A stretch of DNA of 10,493 nucleotides from CAYTRP01 sp964625145 (GCA_964625145.1 CAZVAQ010000120.1:1-10493); one strand, 5' to 3'. Shown: positions 1-6,029, numbered from the stretch's first letter. The notes: generated from the letters alone by a model not told the origin. Numbers and translations: made by a program.

Positions 1-954
1 GCCGTGCTGCGCCTCGATCCACTTCACGAACCGCTCGCGCACAAGGCCTGAATCCAGAATGCCGCGCAGCCCGGCGAGCGCTTCCTCGCGCGTTTTGTGC
101 AGGCCGCCCAGTACCAACATCTCCGCCGACAACTCCAACGCCACATCGCGCGTGTCGTCGGGGCCGTTGCCTTCCAGGAGGTCCAGGATCTCCACCACTT
201 CAAGCGCGTTGCCAACGTAGCGGCCGAGCGGCTGGTCCATGCGCGTGCGCAGCGCGCTGACCTTCATGCCGAGCGAAGTGCCAATGCGCACCAACTGGCG
301 GGCCAGCTCGCGCGATTGCTCGTCGTCATCGATGAACGCGCCGGAACCCGACTTCACATCCATCACCAGCGACTCGACGCCAGCGGCGGCCTTCTTCGAA
401 AGGATCGACGCGCAGATCAGCGGGATCGATTCCACCGTCGCCGTCACATCGCGGAGGGCGTAGATGCGCTTGTCCGCGGGCACAAAGTCATCCGTCTGCC
501 CGATGATGCACCCGCCAACGCGGCGCAGCACGCCCTTCATCTCGTCGTTGTCGAGGTTCCACCGATAGCCGGGAATCGCATCCAGCTTGTCCAACGTGCC
601 GCCCGTGTGGCCAAGGCCGCGACCGGACACCATGGGGTCGATGCCGCCGGCTTCCGCGATGAGGGGAAGCAGCAGCAACGAGACCTTGTCGCCCACGCCG
701 CCGGTGGAATGCTTGTCCACCTTCGGGCCGTCGATGTCGGACAGGTCAAACTTGCGCCCCGAATCGCGCATGACGCGCGCCAATGCCGCCGCCTCGTCGG
801 GCTCCATTCCCTTGAAGTAGATCGCCATCAACAGCGCGGAAATCTGGTACTCCTCCACGTCGCCCGCGAGGTAGCCGGCGATGAGCTGCTCCATCTCCTC
901 CGCCTCGAGGGAACCACCACTGCGTTTGCGTCGGATCAGTTCAGGTGTGTTCAT
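1..954 (-). CDS. deoA: Pyrimidine-nucleoside (thymidine) phosphorylase, 3' end outside the window
   Basis: This cytosolic enzyme cleaves thymidine, and in the Pdp-type members also uridine, with phosphate to give the free base and (deoxy)ribose-1-phosphate in pyrimidine salvage. I read 318 residues from the ATG at 954 to the window edge. The family is usually about 430-440 residues, so roughly the last quarter is missing. The N-terminal helical domain covers about residues 1-65. The phosphate-binding KHSTGGVGDK is at 81-90 and the family signature SGRGLGHTGGTLDKLDAIPG at 110-129. Base-contacting R168, S183 and K187 lie in the RDVTATVESIPLI to SKK stretch. The spacing matches Bacillus-type Pdp well, so Pdp is as likely a name as DeoA. 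No clear Shine-Dalgarno sequence precedes the ATG. The gene is co-oriented with the upstream MEMO gene, but a 200-bp foldback-rich gap separates them. Confidence 0.95.
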   Translation of the reverse strand, partial: MNTPELIRRKRSGGSLEAEEMEQLIAGYLAGDVEEYQISALLMAIYFKGMEPDEAAALARVMRDSGRKFDLSDIDGPKVDKHSTGGVGDKVSLLLLPLIAEAGGIDPMVSGRGLGHTGGTLDKLDAIPGYRWNLDNDEMKGVLRRVGGCIIGQTDDFVPADKRIYALRDVTATVESIPLICASILSKKAAAGVESLVMDVKSGSGAFIDDDEQSRELARQLVRIGTSLGMKVSALRTRMDQPLGRYVGNALEVVEILDLLEGNGPDDTRDVALELSAEMLVLGGLHKTREEALAGLRGILDSGLVRERFVKWIEAQHG

Positions 955-1001
955 GTTGGATTCTGCGAATTAGGATATGGGAATTGGGAAGGGACAGGTT
1001 T

Positions 1002-1145
1002 ACCACGGAGTCACGAAGGTCACGGAGGAAGAGCCTCTTGTCCACAGATTTAAGAGATGGACACAGAAAGCAAGATCCGAATTTGGATGGCTCTTCCTTC
1101 ATCCTTTATCCTTCCCCCTCTCCGTGTCCTCCGTGCCTTCGTGGT
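1002..1145. repeat. Imperfect foldback repeat built of CACGGAG-type units
   Basis: The left arm (1002-1028) starts ACCACGGAGTCACGAAGG. The right arm (1120-1145) is its imperfect reverse complement, with about 22 of 27 positions pairing by my count. Inside, GGAAGAGCC (1027-1035) pairs with GGCTCTTCC (1089-1097), and a near-palindrome ATCCGAATTTGGAT lies at 1076-1089. The arms are themselves degenerate 9-base tandem units (CACGGAG, CACGAAG, CACGGAG). The loop side carries a low-complexity CTTCATCCTTTATCCTTCC run at 1096-1114. The right arm ends about ten bases from the stop codon of the MEMO gene. From memory, similar CACGGAG and ATCCTTTATCC mosaics are scattered in many environmental bacterial genomes; I could not check copy number. 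It may act as a transcript-end structure for the MEMO mRNA. Confidence 0.7.
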
Positions 1146-1154
1146 GAATCGATC

Positions 1155-2423
1155 TCATCCGGTTAGAATGATGCGCGATGCCGGCTTGTCGGGGGCGAAG
1201 GCAACACTGGCGAAGGTCACCATGGTGTTGCGGTCGGGGCTGTTGGCCTGGTGGTAATTCAGGCGATGGCCCTTCAGGTCCATCCCTTCCAGCGCGGCCA
1301 GCACCGTGTAGATCGGCGCGATGGAGCACACCTTCCGCTCGTTCATCGACGGGCGGAACGTATCGTAGAAGCCGGTCGCGTTGACGCTTTCGACATGGGC
1401 CAGCGCGGATTCGTCCTGCTGCCGGATGGCGCGCTCGATCTCTTCGGTGTTCGGCTGCTGGTCGCCAAACTCCGGGCCGCAGTGCGCCATGTCCACGCCA
1501 CCGATCAGGACAACCTTCTCGCCGTGCTTCTGCAGCAACGTCCTCAACGCCTTGATCATCGCCGACAATTCCTCGTCCACCTCGTGCGGCACCACGGGCG
1601 GATTCAGGACCAGATAATCATCAATGGAACCAACGAGGATCGGCAGGATCTTGAACGGCCGGTCGCCCAACACCTTCTTCAGATACACGGCCTGCAGCTC
1701 GATCGTGTGCTCGTCCGCATGCAGGTAATCCTCCGCCATCAGCTCGTGAGGATAGAGCGCCTTGAGCTCTTCCAACATCGCGTGGTCGGTCTCGACGGGG
1801 CCAAACGGCGTGTCGTAATTCTTGTCCGTCGCGATGAACAGGTGCGACGCGGGCCGGTGCAATGTTCCAAGCACGATGTAGGTATCGGCGCGGGTGTGCT
1901 GCTCGATGGCCTGGTAGGCCCACGCGTAGGTCTCGCCACCGCGCTTGTAGTCGATGTGCGGCGCCAGGATCGCGCGCACACTGTTCCCCGCCGGGAGCGG
2001 CAACTTCTCCGGCGGCGAGTTGCGTCCCATCTTGTGGCGGCGGAACTCATCGCCCAGCGTCTTCATCATCAGCAGGCGGTCGGTGCTCTCGAAGCAGCGA
2101 AACGGGCGCACGGGCAGCTTTCGGTATTCGTCCTGGCGCGCCTGCCACTTGTCGCGGAAGGCATCGCTGAAGAACAGCAGCGCGCCATCCATCTCCTTCA
2201 CCACGTGGCGGACCTTGTCGGCGGTGATGATCATCCCGCTCAGGTTCCGCGCCTCCTCGGCGATCCTGGCCACATCGTTTGTTCCGTCGGCATGTTGCAG
2301 GATGGCGATGATGATCGGGTCCGGCGGCAACGCGGCCATGCCGGGCAACACCCCCATCGGATCGCGCACCAACAGGAACTGCCGCCCTTGGTCCTGGACT
2401 GGGATGATCTCCAGCGGACGCAT
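1155..2423 (-). CDS. amrB: AmmeMemoRadiSam system protein B (MEMO family) with N-terminal extension
   Basis: The predicted protein has 422 residues. The C-terminal two thirds (about 145-422) is a MEMO fold, related to LigB-type non-heme iron dioxygenases. The likely metal or active-site residues are in APHIDYKRGG (H156), GTLHRPASHL (H189), DEHTIELQ (H239) and GGVDMAHCGP (H314, C315). The family's reaction in bacteria is unsettled; the name comes from frequent clustering with an AMMECR1 protein and a radical SAM enzyme, neither of which is in this window. Residues 1-115 form an extra domain with a PqqD-like, winged-helix feel (for example residues 35-85), typical of longer bacterial members; that assignment is inference. 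I chose the ATG at 2423 because family similarity begins at MRPLEIIPV. An in-frame GTG at 2498 would add 25 unconvincing residues. The gene is transcribed away from the DUF5666 gene and toward deoA. Confidence 0.88.
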   Translation of the reverse strand: MRPLEIIPVQDQGRQFLLVRDPMGVLPGMAALPPDPIIIAILQHADGTNDVARIAEEARNLSGMIITADKVRHVVKEMDGALLFFSDAFRDKWQARQDEYRKLPVRPFRCFESTDRLLMMKTLGDEFRRHKMGRNSPPEKLPLPAGNSVRAILAPHIDYKRGGETYAWAYQAIEQHTRADTYIVLGTLHRPASHLFIATDKNYDTPFGPVETDHAMLEELKALYPHELMAEDYLHADEHTIELQAVYLKKVLGDRPFKILPILVGSIDDYLVLNPPVVPHEVDEELSAMIKALRTLLQKHGEKVVLIGGVDMAHCGPEFGDQQPNTEEIERAIRQQDESALAHVESVNATGFYDTFRPSMNERKVCSIAPIYTVLAALEGMDLKGHRLNYHQANSPDRNTMVTFASVAFAPDKPASRIILTG

Positions 2424-2483
2424 CGCGGGAGTTTCTAGCGGGTAAACCGGGAAGGGATAGGTCACGAGTGGGCAGGTCCGCTC

Positions 2484-2512
2484 TTTATGGGATGGCACTG
2501 GTCAGGGTGCAA
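2484..2512 (-). promoter_or_regulatory. Candidate sigma70-type promoter of the MEMO gene
   Basis: On the minus strand TTGCAC (2512-2507) is followed after exactly 17 bases by CATAAA (2489-2484). It is one of the few AT-rich spots in the GC-rich divergent region. It would give a leader of about 54 bases before the ATG at 2423. The hexamers match the consensus only 3/6 and 4/6, so the call is weak. Confidence 0.3.
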
Positions 2513-2640
2513 ACCGGGGTAGGTTCCCCGTTTTCGCCCCCCACGCAAGGGGCAATTCCCCCGGCGGGATGGTGCCGAGGCATGGCCATTGCTCGTTAAT
2601 CGAGAAGCACGATGGCAGTCCCAACGCCGAATCGATGCCG

Positions 2641-2648
2641 AAAGGTGA
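2641..2648 (+). promoter_or_regulatory. Ribosome binding site deciding the start of the DUF5666 gene
   Basis: AAAGGTGA lies five bases before the ATG at 2654. It is the best Shine-Dalgarno match in the window. It fixes the start at MTLRHTV rather than at an upstream in-frame ATG at 2612, which would bury the signal peptide behind 14 extra residues. Confidence 0.75.
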
Positions 2649-2653
2649 TCACC

Positions 2654-3211
2654 ATGACACTTCGTCACACCGTCGCACCCGCGCTTCTCTTCACTTTTGT
2701 TTCTCTCGCCGTGGCAGGCAACAGCCCGGATCCGGTCCATGAGCTCGAGGCACCCATCAGCTCCATCAATGTGGAGGAGGGGACATTTGTGGCCGGCGGC
2801 GTCACGATCGTCGTGACCCCCCAGACAGAAATCGAGCTCCCCAACGACCGGCCGGCCCAGCTCGGGGACTTGAAGGTGGGCTCGACGGTCGAGATTCAGG
2901 GTGTGGTCAAGGAGGGCCAGTGGGAGGCGCGGGAAGTTGAAGTCCAGCGCAAGCCACTGCCGATCATCGGAAAGAAGAATGACCATGGCGTGGAAGGCAT
3001 CGTCGATTCCGTCGACGCGGCCAACCGTTCCTTCACGGTGGGTGGCGTGGTGGTGAAGATCGGGGAGAAGACGATCCTGAAGGATGACGACGCGGGGAAG
3101 ATCACCATCGGGCAGCTCGCCGTTGGTGACGAGGTCGAGGTTGAGGGAACTTTCAAGAACAACCAGTTGGAAGCACGCTGGGCCGAGCGGGACAACGACC
3201 GCGACGATTGA
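2654..3211 (+). CDS. Secreted protein with two DUF5666 repeats
   Basis: The predicted 185-residue protein has a Sec-type signal peptide (MTLRHTVAPALLFTFVSLAVA, cleavage near residues 21-22). Two copies of a small beta-barrel repeat follow. Copy 1 is at about 33-97 (ISSINVEEGTFVAGGVTIVV, then LKVGSTVEIQGVVKEGQWEA). Copy 2 is at about 113-177 (VEGIVDSVDAANRSFTVGG, then LAVGDEVEVEGTFKNNQLEA). Both share the DUF5666 pattern: a short strand pair, a T-x-I/L turn, then VG-x-x-VE-x-x-G and a final LEA or WEA. The function of DUF5666 is unknown; the OB-like strand pattern is compatible with ligand binding in the periplasm or outside. The protein ends in a charged tail (AERDNDRDD). The gene may be co-transcribed with the membrane TPR gene 75 bp downstream, but a strong hairpin lies between them. 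Confidence 0.85.
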   Translation: MTLRHTVAPALLFTFVSLAVAGNSPDPVHELEAPISSINVEEGTFVAGGVTIVVTPQTEIELPNDRPAQLGDLKVGSTVEIQGVVKEGQWEAREVEVQRKPLPIIGKKNDHGVEGIVDSVDAANRSFTVGGVVVKIGEKTILKDDDAGKITIGQLAVGDEVEVEGTFKNNQLEARWAERDNDRDD

Positions 3212-3243
3212 TCCGCCCGCGGCATAAAGATGGAATCGACACC

Positions 3244-3284
3244 GGGGAGCGCCTCTGCAAAGCATCAACGGTAGAGGCGCCCCC
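3244..3284 (+). promoter_or_regulatory. Hairpin directly before the membrane-TPR gene, overlapping its ribosome binding site
   Basis: GGGGAGCGCCTCT (3244-3256) and AGAGGCGCCCCC (3273-3284) can form a stem of eight pairs (GCGCCTCT/AGAGGCGC), one mismatch and three more GC pairs, with a 16-base loop. The stem ends two bases before the ATG at 3287. The only Shine-Dalgarno-like bases for that ATG (AGAGG, 3273-3277) are in the right arm and would be hidden when the stem forms. No T-run follows, so an intrinsic terminator of the DUF5666 mRNA is less likely than a translation-gating or mRNA-processing structure. Confidence 0.55.
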
Positions 3285-3286
3285 TG

Positions 3287-4465
3287 ATGCCACGCATTGC
3301 CGGATTCGCGCTGTTCCTGGCCATCGCCAGCGTCGTGATCACGCTGGCCGGCGCGCCGTATGCCATCGGCGCCATCATGGCCATTCCGATCGCAGCGATT
3401 GCGCTCCTCGCCCTGATCATCCCGGGCCCCAACAATCCTGGCAGCGTGCGGATTGTCGCCCTGTTCGCGCTGCTCTTCGCGGCGCTGCCGGTGCTGAAGC
3501 CGTGGATTGACGCGTTTGCATTTGCCCAGCGCGAGAAAATCCGCGCGCGCCAGATCGCACCCATTCAGGCGGAGTTTCGTCAGTCCGCCGAGGCCATCGC
3601 CGAGGAGGCCATCGCATTCCGCGAGCTTCACGGCGTGTACCCCGCTGCCGTCGGACAACAGCTCCTGCCCCTCATCGCCCGCGATGGCAGCCGCCTGTCC
3701 GGCGTGGGGGCCTTCTCCAAGCACGCCAAGGATCCCTTCCTTCCTACCGCGCCGCTCACCGTCATCCCCGTCGGGCTGGAAGGCTTCCTCGTCGTCAGCG
3801 TCGGTCAGGACGGTGTCGCCAGCATCCCCAAGCCAGCAGATTGGCTCCCTCTCGACGTGCCCGGCGTGGCCCCCACGGCGCCCTTTGCCTACGCCGCCAT
3901 CGAACCAAAGCGCGTCTTCTTCAACCTGCAAGACAGTCCGCTGGCGCCCGGCGATGCCGTTGAATGGTTTCCCGCGGAGGGAGAGAATGGGCCTTCGCTG
4001 GAGAAGGCTTTCGAACCCCTCATCCAGGCATGGGAGCGCGTGGATCGCGAGAGCCCATGGCCCGACGAGTTCTCCCGGGCGAAACATCCCGACCCCGAAC
4101 GCGACCTCGCCGCCGCGCGGCAGTTCTTCGCGAAGGAGGATCATCTGGCGGCCCTGTGCGCCGCCTCGCGCAGCGTCATGTTCCGCCCGCCGCAACCCGC
4201 CATGGTGAAGACGCGCGGTCTGGCCGAAGCCGACAAGATCCGCGGCCTGGCCCTGTTGCGATTGGGACACATTCGCATGGCCGCCGATGCGTTGGTTGAT
4301 TACGTGGCAATGGTTCCCAACGACGCCGAGGCCCACTACCACCTCGGCATCGCCCTGCGCGCCGCCAATGTCAACGAACTCGCCCGCCGCCACTTCTTCG
4401 CCGCAATGCAGGTCGAACCCGGAAGCCCATGGGTCGCCAAGGCGCAGACGGCGCTCAATGAATAG
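3287..4465 (+). CDS. Membrane protein with pseudopilin-like middle domain and C-terminal TPRs
   Basis: I recognise parts but not the whole of this 392-residue protein. Three hydrophobic segments lie at about 4-22, 26-46 and 54-72. A helical region follows (about 76-115). Residues 111-177 resemble the soluble core of type II secretion major pseudopilins (GspG-like): FRELHGVYPAAV, then KDPFLPTAPLTV, then EGFLVVSVGQDGV, the usual DPF/W to gy-hhS-x-G-x-DG order. Residues 268-390 form helix pairs of TPR type; the clearest are ADKIRGLALLRLGHIRMAAD and AEAHYHLGIALRAANVNELA. Lack of an N-terminal pilin methylation helix and the presence of three membrane spans argue against a true pseudopilin. A role in envelope assembly or protein-protein contact is inference. 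The start is the first ATG after the hairpin; the TAG is followed by the repeat-rich region. Confidence 0.75.
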   Translation: MPRIAGFALFLAIASVVITLAGAPYAIGAIMAIPIAAIALLALIIPGPNNPGSVRIVALFALLFAALPVLKPWIDAFAFAQREKIRARQIAPIQAEFRQSAEAIAEEAIAFRELHGVYPAAVGQQLLPLIARDGSRLSGVGAFSKHAKDPFLPTAPLTVIPVGLEGFLVVSVGQDGVASIPKPADWLPLDVPGVAPTAPFAYAAIEPKRVFFNLQDSPLAPGDAVEWFPAEGENGPSLEKAFEPLIQAWERVDRESPWPDEFSRAKHPDPERDLAAARQFFAKEDHLAALCAASRSVMFRPPQPAMVKTRGLAEADKIRGLALLRLGHIRMAADALVDYVAMVPNDAEAHYHLGIALRAANVNELARRHFFAAMQVEPGSPWVAKAQTALNE

Positions 4466-4598
4466 GGTGGTGGGTTTGGAGAAGTGCCACAGGGCGTGCG
4501 GATCAGGGGTCTGTAGAGGATTGAAACAATCGCGCATTTTGCGGCATGTCGTTGTCTCTGGATCAATCTTCCATCCCCGATTCGCGCATTGTTCGCAA
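4466..4598. other. Gene-free stretch after the TPR gene, probable left flank of the repeat cassette
   Basis: No gene or terminator is evident. A small hairpin GATTG-AAA-CAATC sits at 4519-4531, and CGCGCATT occurs twice (4531-4538, 4583-4590). Base composition is less GC-rich than the neighbouring genes, and the texture resembles the hairpin cassette that follows, so this may be part of the same repeat unit. Confidence 0.4.
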
Positions 4599-4806
4599 GT
4601 GGTCCCGGTAGGGACCACAGCTTGATAGCCCCCCATCGTCCCGATAGGGCGATGGGGGGTTAGCAGCGACAATTGATTCGCGCCCCGGAGGGACGCCAGT
4701 TGAGTTGTGCCAATACCGTATGGTTGAAGTGCATTGTGGCATCCCATCCGGGATGCGATCTATTTTGCATACATGACCCCGCATCGCCCTAACGGGACGA
4801 TACGGG
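4599..4806. repeat. Cassette of five hairpins with CCC-loop-GGG apices (REP/BIME-like element)
   Basis: H1: 4599-4618, GTGGTCCC/GGGACCAC around loop GGTA, perfect. H2: 4629-4659, left arm CCCCCCATCGTCCC and right arm GGGCGATGGGGGG around GATA, with one bulged T. H3: 4680-4696, GCG-C-CCC/GGG-A-CGC around GGA. H4: 4739-4756, GCATCCC/GGGATGC around ATCC, perfect. H5: 4777-4806, left arm CCCCGCATCGCCC and right arm GGGACGATACGGGG around TAAC. The reverse complement of H5 is nearly H2, so H2 and H5 are inverted copies enclosing H3 and H4. Every stem has the same CCC-(3-4 bases)-GGG tip. The design recalls bacterial interspersed mosaic elements; mobility by a REP-associated transposase is possible, but none is present here. 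Confidence 0.75.
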
Positions 4807-4842
4807 GCTAATGAAATGTGATCGCTGCCGGGATCATTACCG

Positions 4843-4902
4843 ACAAGAAGTGGCGGATAGTGCCTGCTGTCGTGTGCCTTCAAAGGCGTCCACAAGAAGT
4901 GG
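4843..4902. repeat. 11-bp direct repeat pair ACAAGAAGTGG with a small palindrome between
   Basis: ACAAGAAGTGG occurs at 4843-4853 and again at 4892-4902. Between them GCCTT-CA-AAGGC (4876-4887) is a perfect small hairpin. The pair joins the right end of the five-hairpin cassette to the 3' end of the nucleotidyltransferase gene and may mark the edge of the repeat element. Confidence 0.5.
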
Positions 4903-4936
4903 AAATGTGCTCTCGCACCCTTGGATCACGCTGCAT
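4880..4936 (-). pseudogene. Remnant of a HEPN (DUF86-type) toxin gene start
   Basis: At 4936 an ATG opens MQRDPRV, which resembles the usual beginning of DUF86-family HEPN proteins. It overlaps the restored TGA of the MNT gene (4928-4926), the overlap typical of MNT/HEPN operons. After about seven residues similarity stops and the frame closes at 4880, so none of the HEPN helices or the R-x4-6-H RNase motif is present. The break falls next to the direct repeats and hairpin cassette, suggesting that an insertion or deletion removed the toxin. The evidence is only a few residues, so this is tentative. Confidence 0.4.
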
Positions 4937-5242
4937 AAATCTCCCGCGTGTCGCCAGCATGGACTCTCGCCGGAGCCGGTTGGGGGTTTGCTCCACCGCT
5001 CGACGTGATACCAAGTCCACGGGACGCCCGACGATCTGCGCTAGCTCACTTTCGGCTTCCTTAAGCTCCCCCAGCCCTGGACGGTATCCTTCCGACCATG
5101 TCGGCAGGAAGTCGAGATCCGAGTCGTCGGTGAAGTCGTCGCGCACGGCGCTTCCAAACAGCTCCAGACGCACGATCCCCCACCGCTGGCAAAAAGCCGC
5201 AACCCGCGCCATTGGCAACTCGATTGGGATGGCTGTCTTCAT
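4880..5242 (-). CDS. MNT-type nucleotidyltransferase (MntA-like antitoxin), probably frameshifted at its C-terminus
   Basis: As read, the protein has 120 residues. It is a minimal nucleotidyltransferase of the MNT family, which in MNT/HEPN pairs neutralises the HEPN RNase toxin by adding AMP to it. The core motif GSAVRDDFTDDSDLDFL is at 30-46, with catalytic D42 and D44. The third carboxylate, D76, lies in GRPVDLV. The N-terminus (IELPMARVAAFCQRWGIVRL) is typical. The last 20-odd residues as read are not. One base is apparently lost in the GCG codon at 4954-4952. If restored, the end would read ADTREIYAA followed by TGA at 4928-4926, a normal MNT ending giving about 105 residues. GGAGG at a spacing of about 11 bases precedes the ATG at 5242. 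The gene lies 88 bp downstream of the ferredoxin pair. Confidence 0.82.
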   Translation of the reverse strand: MKTAIPIELPMARVAAFCQRWGIVRLELFGSAVRDDFTDDSDLDFLPTWSEGYRPGLGELKEAESELAQIVGRPVDLVSRRAVEQTPNRLRRESMLATRGRFMQRDPRVREHISTSCGRL

Positions 5243-5330
5243 GGGGCCTTACCCCTCCGGTCTGATCTACCCATTTGATAATTCGCCGGGTCCGCGCAGT
5301 AATGAGAATGATCGACGGACACAATCCCCA

Positions 5331-5660
5331 CTACCAAAAATTCCACCATGGCCGCTTGGGCTCCGGATGGGTCGGTTGAGGTGGTGAGTCCACATCATAC
5401 CGTGTGGGCGGTGCCGTCTGCCAATCGTGTTGGTCGCCATCGTCTCCGATCGCCTCGACCGGACAACCGTCAATGACTTCCTGCATGCGGGCAATCTCAT
5501 CGGGCGTATTGGGTTGCCTGATCACATACGAGACATCCTTCTCCTCTCCCCCAAAACACTCGGGAAAGGCGTGGCGGCAGCCATGACAGAACATGCATTG
5601 GTTATCGACGTAGTATTTGCCGGGTGCGTTCAGCGGGTGGCGGTGAGCAAAGCTGGCCAT
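5331..5660 (-). CDS. Single-cluster [4Fe-4S] ferredoxin-like protein (copy 1)
   Basis: The predicted protein has 109 residues. The N-terminal motif RHPLNAPGKYY is at 7-17. The cluster motif C22-x2-C25-x2-C28 is followed by PEC (C35), and the remote Cys-Pro (C66-P67, GCPVEAIG) is in the order of monocluster ferredoxins. This implies one iron-sulfur cluster and a role in electron transfer or redox sensing in the cytosol; the partner is unknown. C35 occupies a place usually held by a non-Cys residue and is also present in copy 2. A proline-rich linker (about 87-101) leads to the C-terminal tail KRPWWNFW. I chose the ATG at 5660 because MASFAHRHPL aligns with MADFNERHPL of copy 2; an ATG seven codons upstream is less likely. 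It lies 42 bp downstream of copy 2 and is probably in one operon with it. Confidence 0.82.
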   Translation of the reverse strand: MASFAHRHPLNAPGKYYVDNQCMFCHGCRHAFPECFGGEEKDVSYVIRQPNTPDEIARMQEVIDGCPVEAIGDDGDQHDWQTAPPTRYDVDSPPQPTHPEPKRPWWNFW

Positions 5661-5702
5661 CTTGTGGTGCCCCCGCTTCAATCGATCACTCTCCCATCAA
5701 CA

Positions 5703-6023
5703 CTACCACATCTTCCACCACGGACGACCGCAAGTGGGGCTGTCGCATGGGGTGGTTGTGGTGGCCGTGACCGTCTGCCCCCAGTCGAACTCCTCGCCGT
5801 CGTTGCCCATGGCGTCGTGGGGACAGGAGGCCACGCACTCCTCGGCCAGCGCGATCTCCTCGTCGGTCTGCGGCTGGCGGGCAAAATAGAAACCGCCGCC
5901 CTGGCGATCGTGCTTCACGCACGCAGGCAGGATGGAGCGGCAACTGCCGCATTCCGCGCACGTGCCGTCGGTGTAGTACCGGCCCGGGGCGGTCAGGGGG
6001 TGCCTCTCGTTGAAGTCAGCCAT
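5703..6023 (-). CDS. Single-cluster [4Fe-4S] ferredoxin-like protein (copy 2)
   Basis: This 106-residue paralogue of the next gene shares RHPLTAPGRYY at 7-17, C22-x2-C25-x2-C28, C35 and the remote C67-P68 (SCPHDAMG). It also shares a following acidic stretch (NDGEEFDW) and the tail GRPWWKMW. Extra cysteines are present at C63 and in a C-terminal TPCDSPTC segment absent from copy 1, so it may bind a further metal or form a disulfide. It is upstream and probably promoter-proximal in a two-gene unit. The start at 6023 is supported by a good ribosome binding site. It is divergent from the exported phosphatase gene, but a functional link to it is not implied by sequence. Confidence 0.82.
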   Translation of the reverse strand: MADFNERHPLTAPGRYYTDGTCAECGSCRSILPACVKHDRQGGGFYFARQPQTDEEIALAEECVASCPHDAMGNDGEEFDWGQTVTATTTTPCDSPTCGRPWWKMW

Positions 6024-6029
6024 GGCTGT

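Noticed and set aside
1002..1030. Short regularly spaced CACGGAG units looking faintly like a CRISPR or tandem array
   Set aside because: The units are only about 9 bases, degenerate and contiguous, with no spacers, and they pair with the right arm as a foldback.
97..1053. A 318-codon open frame on the plus strand
   Set aside because: It is antisense to the phosphorylase, whose motifs are all intact on the other strand, and its product is a His/Arg/Ala-rich composition artefact.
1251..2438. A 395-codon open frame on the plus strand
   Set aside because: It is antisense to the MEMO gene, Arg/His-rich and without any recognisable domain.
2462..4747. A 761-codon open frame on the minus strand
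   Set aside because: It runs antisense to the DUF5666 and membrane-TPR genes, both of which have clear domains or signals. Its product is low in recognisable structure and reads straight through the hairpin cassette. GC-rich codon bias explains the lack of stops.
4563..4895. A 110-codon open frame on the minus strand through the hairpin cassette
   Set aside because: Its codons are made of the hairpin arms themselves. It has no start context or domain, and is a typical spurious translation of repeat DNA.
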